Assembly (NCBI GenBank): GCA_025355935.1
Contig: JANXYS010000310.1
Span: forward strand, 1 to 7,874
Direction: 5' to 3'
DNA from: Chitinophagales bacterium
GTDB taxonomy: Bacteria > Bacteroidota > Bacteroidia > Chitinophagales > Chitinophagaceae
DNA length: 7,874 bases
Below are positions 4,769 to 7,874 of the stretch, one piece after another (within the stretch, counting starts at the first letter, position 1; every line of letters starts with the position of its first letter). A program made the position numbers and the translations under genes. Under the pieces are notes generated by a model. It was not told the DNA's origin. It worked only from the letters and a program-made list of their open reading frames with translations, and ran no database searches.

Positions 4769-7387
4769 TTAACCTTTTTCATCTCTTTCCTTCAACTCTC
4801 TGATCTTATCAAGCGCCCCCGCGACTACATCACACATAATTATGTATAAGGTTCCCGTTTCATGGTGCGCGTAAATATATTCCAGGGCTTCATTCTCATC
4901 TTCAATAACCATTGTCGGTTTCGCAGGGGCTGTCTTGGTTACACCTTCCTTCAACAGTCTGATGATATCAGCTGCCGTCCGCCCGCGGAGGTTTTTATCA
5001 CATCGGATAATGATCTCATCAAAATAGTGCGCAGAAAGTTCACCCAGTTCTCGTATATCTTCGTCGCGCCTGTCGCCTGTTCCGCTGATTACACCTACTT
5101 TTTTAGGATACTCAAGTTTGCTCACAAAATCACCCAGCAATTTAAGCCCGTGGGGATTGTGCGCAAAGTCGGCAAGTATAGTGAAATTTTTAAAATGAAA
5201 GAAATTCAGTCTGCCTGGCGTAAGTGTCGGAGATGGTACGAAAGACATAAGTGCAGAACGTATATCCTCAATCGTTATATCCCTATATAGATAGGATGCC
5301 ATAACTGCCGGCAGACAGTTATTAATATTGTGAATAGCCTTACCCTCGTACGTAATAGGAATATCTTTTACATGCATCACCCTGATCTTCCAGGTACCCT
5401 TCATAATACTGATGAAGCCGTTTTCATACACCGCCGCAAGACCACCTTTCTCGCAATGCCTTTTAACCCGCCTGTTGTTTTCATCCATGCTAAATAAAGC
5501 AACATTACAATGAAGATTATCGCGCATATTATACACCAGGTCATCATCCGCATTTAATACCGCATACCCGTGTCGAAAAACTGTTTCTGGTACGATTGCT
5601 TTAACCTTCGCCATTTGTTCGAGGGTGTTTATTCCCGAAAGGCCCATATGATCTGCAGCTACGTTGGTTACGATTGCGACATCGCAATGTTGAAAGGCCA
5701 ACCCGTTTTTCAGAATTCCTCCCCGTGCACATTCGAGAACTGCAAAGTCGACAGTTGGATCTTTCAAAACAAATTGGGAACTGATAGGGCCCGTACAATC
5801 ACCCTTCATCATCATTTGATTTTGGATATAGACACCATCGCTGGTAGTATACCCTACTTTCTTTCCTGCACTCTTGGCGATGTGTGCCGTAAGCCTGGTG
5901 GTGGTTGTTTTTCCATTGGTGCCTGTAATGGCAATAATAGGAATCGTACCCACACTTCCTTTAGGAAAAAGCATATCTACAACGGGTTCTGCAACATTTC
6001 TCGGTAACCCAACTGAAGGCTCAATATGCATTCGGAATCCAGGTGCAGCATTTACTTCCAGCACCGCTCCGCCATTTTCGGTTACAGGTGTACGTAAGTC
6101 CATAGCCATAATATCGATTCCGCAAATATCGAGACCGATTATCTTCGCGATTCTCTCGCACATGAAAACATTAGCAGGGTGAACCTCATCCGTAACATCA
6201 TTGCTTGTTCCGCCAGTTGATAGGTTAGCGGTAGGCTTTAACATCACTAATTCATCCTTTGGCGGAATCGTATCTAGTGTATAGTTTTTTTCATCGAGCA
6301 TTTTCTGTGTAAACTGGTCGATTGTAATTTGAGTTAATACTTTTTCATGCCCGTAGCCACGTCGCGGATCCCGGTTAACCTGATCAATAAGATATTGAAT
6401 ATTATTTATACCATCGCCAGTAACTGAAGCGGGTGTTCTGAGAGCCGCGCAGATAAATTTAGAATTAATTACAAGAATCCTGAAGTCATACCCCGTGATA
6501 TACTTTTCTATAATGATGCTTCTTCCGTAGAGCCTGGCCGCTTCAAACGCGGTAACAGCCTGCTCCCATGTAGTAATATTGGTGGTGTTACCTTTCCCAT
6601 GATTTCCATCAATTGGCTTGATAACCAGCGGGTATCCGTAATCGTGAATTGCCTCTTCAAGATCTTCTATTGACCTGATGACTGTACCCCCGGGCACAGG
6701 TATTTCAGCGGCGCTTAAAAGATTTTTGGTTTCTTCCTTATCGCAGGCTATATCTACAGCTATGTTACTTGTTGTGCTTGCGATAGTAGCCCTTATCCTT
6801 TTCTGGTGTATTCCATACCCCAGCTGAACAAGTGAGTGTTTATTCAGACGTATATATGGGATTCCACGCTTTGCTGCCTCATTCACTATGCAGCCCGTAG
6901 AAGGACCGAGTCTTGAATTTTCACGAAGTTCGCGCAGCTTTTGTATGTCAGATTCAAGGTCATAATCTTCACCGTTGACTATTGCCATTGTTATCGCAAA
7001 AGCTCTCTTAGCCGCAAACACCCCTGCTTCTTCTTCAATATAGTCAAACACCACATAGTATTCCCCATCTTTGCCCGTTCCTCGTGTACGACCAAATCCT
7101 GTATCCATCCCTGCCAGCGTTTGAAGTTCCAGGGCAATATGTTCGATGACGTGCCCCATCCACGTTCCTTCAACAACACGTTGAAAAAATCCACCGGGTA
7201 CCAGCTCGCTACAACGATGCTCATATAAAGACGGGATAAGCGTTTCTAATTTCTCCTTAAAGCCTTCTAATTTGTTGGTGGGCTTTTCTTCCATTTCCTC
7301 GAGGTCTAACCGCATTTGTATCAACTTAGTTCTGCGCACGCTCCAATAGTTTGGGCCCCTCATAATTTTTATCTCTACGATTTTCAT
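4769..7387 (-). CDS. cphA: Cyanophycin synthetase (CphA1 type)
   Basis: The enzyme builds cyanophycin, a poly-aspartate backbone with arginine side chains, as a nitrogen, carbon and energy store in the cytoplasm, using ATP for each addition. I place the start at the ATG at 7387 (872 residues), because MKIVEIKIMRGPNYWSVRR is the usual CphA beginning; the reading frame stays open 35 codons further upstream without family-like sequence. The N domain (about 1-160) contains HVIEH at 79-83, an HxxEH arrangement. The ATP-grasp domain (about 210-480) has IKPIDGNHGKGN from 256 and EVNAAPGFRMH (444-454). The Mur-ligase-like domain has the P-loop GTNGKTTTTRL (489-499), DFAHNP (740-745) and GTGDRRDEDIRELG (769-782). 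Both ATP sites look complete, arguing for aspartate plus arginine polymerisation rather than the dipeptide-using CphA2 form. No cyanophycinase gene is visible in the window. No clear terminator follows; the tRNA-Gln promoter begins 22 nt after the stop. Confidence 0.95.
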   Translation of the reverse strand: MKIVEIKIMRGPNYWSVRRTKLIQMRLDLEEMEEKPTNKLEGFKEKLETLIPSLYEHRCSELVPGGFFQRVVEGTWMGHVIEHIALELQTLAGMDTGFGRTRGTGKDGEYYVVFDYIEEEAGVFAAKRAFAITMAIVNGEDYDLESDIQKLRELRENSRLGPSTGCIVNEAAKRGIPYIRLNKHSLVQLGYGIHQKRIRATIASTTSNIAVDIACDKEETKNLLSAAEIPVPGGTVIRSIEDLEEAIHDYGYPLVIKPIDGNHGKGNTTNITTWEQAVTAFEAARLYGRSIIIEKYITGYDFRILVINSKFICAALRTPASVTGDGINNIQYLIDQVNRDPRRGYGHEKVLTQITIDQFTQKMLDEKNYTLDTIPPKDELVMLKPTANLSTGGTSNDVTDEVHPANVFMCERIAKIIGLDICGIDIMAMDLRTPVTENGGAVLEVNAAPGFRMHIEPSVGLPRNVAEPVVDMLFPKGSVGTIPIIAITGTNGKTTTTRLTAHIAKSAGKKVGYTTSDGVYIQNQMMMKGDCTGPISSQFVLKDPTVDFAVLECARGGILKNGLAFQHCDVAIVTNVAADHMGLSGINTLEQMAKVKAIVPETVFRHGYAVLNADDDLVYNMRDNLHCNVALFSMDENNRRVKRHCEKGGLAAVYENGFISIMKGTWKIRVMHVKDIPITYEGKAIHNINNCLPAVMASYLYRDITIEDIRSALMSFVPSPTLTPGRLNFFHFKNFTILADFAHNPHGLKLLGDFVSKLEYPKKVGVISGTGDRRDEDIRELGELSAHYFDEIIIRCDKNLRGRTAADIIRLLKEGVTKTAPAKPTMVIEDENEALEYIYAHHETGTLYIIMCDVVAGALDKIRELKERDEKG

Positions 7388-7489
7388 ATTCGTGCTTGGT
7401 TGGTGATTGATCGGGCAGGAAATTAACGAAATGATCTTGCTCTGCAAAAAACAAAATTGGTACATTGTAGCATCGCCATCCATATTAAT

Positions 7490-7497
7490 CAAATATA
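7490..7497 (-). promoter_or_regulatory. Candidate -7 box of the cphA promoter
   Basis: The minus strand reads TATATTTG, a full match to TAnnTTTG, in the 114-bp divergent spacer between cphA and the aminotransferase gene. It would give a start near 7483-7486 and a leader of about 97 nt. No TTTG stands 19-21 nt upstream (the best is AATG), so the -33 element is poor; that region falls inside the first codons of the divergent gene. If real, it also excludes translation from the upstream ATG at 7492, which lies within the box. Confidence 0.4.
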
Positions 7498-7501
7498 TTT
7501 T

Positions 7502-7874
7502 ATGTCGAACCGTCGTTCATTTATTAACAGATTGTCCGTTTTGTCTGCCGCAACGCTGGGCGGGTCCCTGTTTCAGCCTGCATGGTGTAGAGATCTCAAC
7601 AGGGCCTTGAACGAAAGGGCCGGATATTCATCGCAGGATTCGGCATCAGACGAAGACTTTTGGTACTATGTTCAGCAGGCCTACAGCATTGCACCCGATT
7701 TCATTAACTTAAATAACGGCGGGGTGTCGCCAGCTCCTAAGACGGTCGCGGATTCCATGAAAAGAAATTATGATTTCAGCAATGAAGCGCCCAGTTACTT
7801 TATGTGGCGGGTGCTGGATAATGGGAGGGAACCTCTCCGAAAAAATCTGGCCCAGCTGGCCGGTTGTGATGCCG
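7502..7874 (+). CDS. Tat-exported class V aminotransferase-fold (PLP) protein, 5' part only
   Basis: The visible 124 codons start at the ATG at 7502 and continue past the right edge. The N-terminus is a twin-arginine signal: NRRSFIN (3-9) followed by a hydrophobic core (LSVLSAATLGGSLF, 11-24), implying export of a folded, cofactor-loaded protein to the periplasm. After a polar linker, INLNNGGVSPAPKTVADSM (68-86) and the REPLRKNLAQLAG stretch (109-121) match the start of class V aminotransferase-fold enzymes, the group with cysteine desulfurases, kynureninase and isopenicillin N epimerase-like proteins. The PLP lysine lies outside the window, so activity cannot be judged. The exact substrate is unknown. 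It is divergent from cphA across 114 bp. No ribosome-binding site is visible, which is normal in this phylum. Confidence 0.85.
   Translation, partial: MSNRRSFINRLSVLSAATLGGSLFQPAWCRDLNRALNERAGYSSQDSASDEDFWYYVQQAYSIAPDFINLNNGGVSPAPKTVADSMKRNYDFSNEAPSYFMWRVLDNGREPLRKNLAQLAGCDA

Noticed and set aside
4862..6182. Plus-strand open frames of 102-145 codons at 4862-5290, 5570-6007 and 5874-6182
   Set aside because: They lie entirely opposite the well-conserved cphA gene, overlap each other in different frames, and have Cys- and Phe-rich translations without domain features, as expected for antisense shadows.
7494..7501. TATATTTT as a plus-strand -7 box for the aminotransferase gene
   Set aside because: It touches the ATG, so the transcript would start within or after the start codon, and no -33 element is at the right distance.

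Overview
The window looks like chromosomal DNA from a member of the Bacteroidota, most likely near the Chitinophagaceae or related environmental families (an inference from protein style, not a placement). Supporting signs are the signal peptides cleaved just before Gln, the absence of Shine-Dalgarno sequences, a textbook Bacteroidota promoter (TTTG, 20-nt spacer, TAnnTTTG) ahead of a tRNA gene, and a SusA-like amylase. No mobile element, CRISPR array or phage gene is visible.

Left part (1-4021, all on the minus strand): a maltodextrin/starch utilisation block. In transcription order it holds an SLC45/GPH-like sugar transporter of the MFS (2604-3986), a periplasmic SusA-like GH13 amylase (734-2581) 22 nt downstream, and, after a 149-nt gap, the N-terminal 194 codons of a secreted protein that resembles the front of large Bacteroidota extracellular alpha-amylases (1-584, cut by the window edge). 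The proposed division of labour is that the secreted protein attacks starch outside, the SusA-like enzyme trims oligosaccharides in the periplasm, and the permease carries small sugars across the inner membrane. The transporter and the secreted-protein gene each carry the same 15-bp dyad (12 of 15 positions identical), 20 and 19 nt before their start codons. This suggests one regulator or one shared 5'-leader signal for both units.

Middle (3987-4768): about 590 bp of AT-rich DNA without a convincing gene, then a perfect 14-bp hairpin that can terminate in both directions, then tRNA-Gln(TTG) on the minus strand with its promoter. A weakly supported plus-strand promoter at 4194-4224 would make the gene-free stretch a roughly 380-nt non-coding transcript ending at the same hairpin.

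Right part (4769-7874): cphA, a cyanophycin synthetase with intact ATP-grasp and Mur-ligase nucleotide sites (minus strand, start best placed at 7387). Divergent from it is the start of a Tat-exported class V aminotransferase-fold protein, cut by the right edge. The predicted cphA promoter -7 box lies only 4 nt from the aminotransferase start codon, so the two genes share a compact control region. The window therefore joins a carbon-acquisition block and a nitrogen-storage gene across a tRNA gene. I see no direct evidence that the two blocks are functionally linked.
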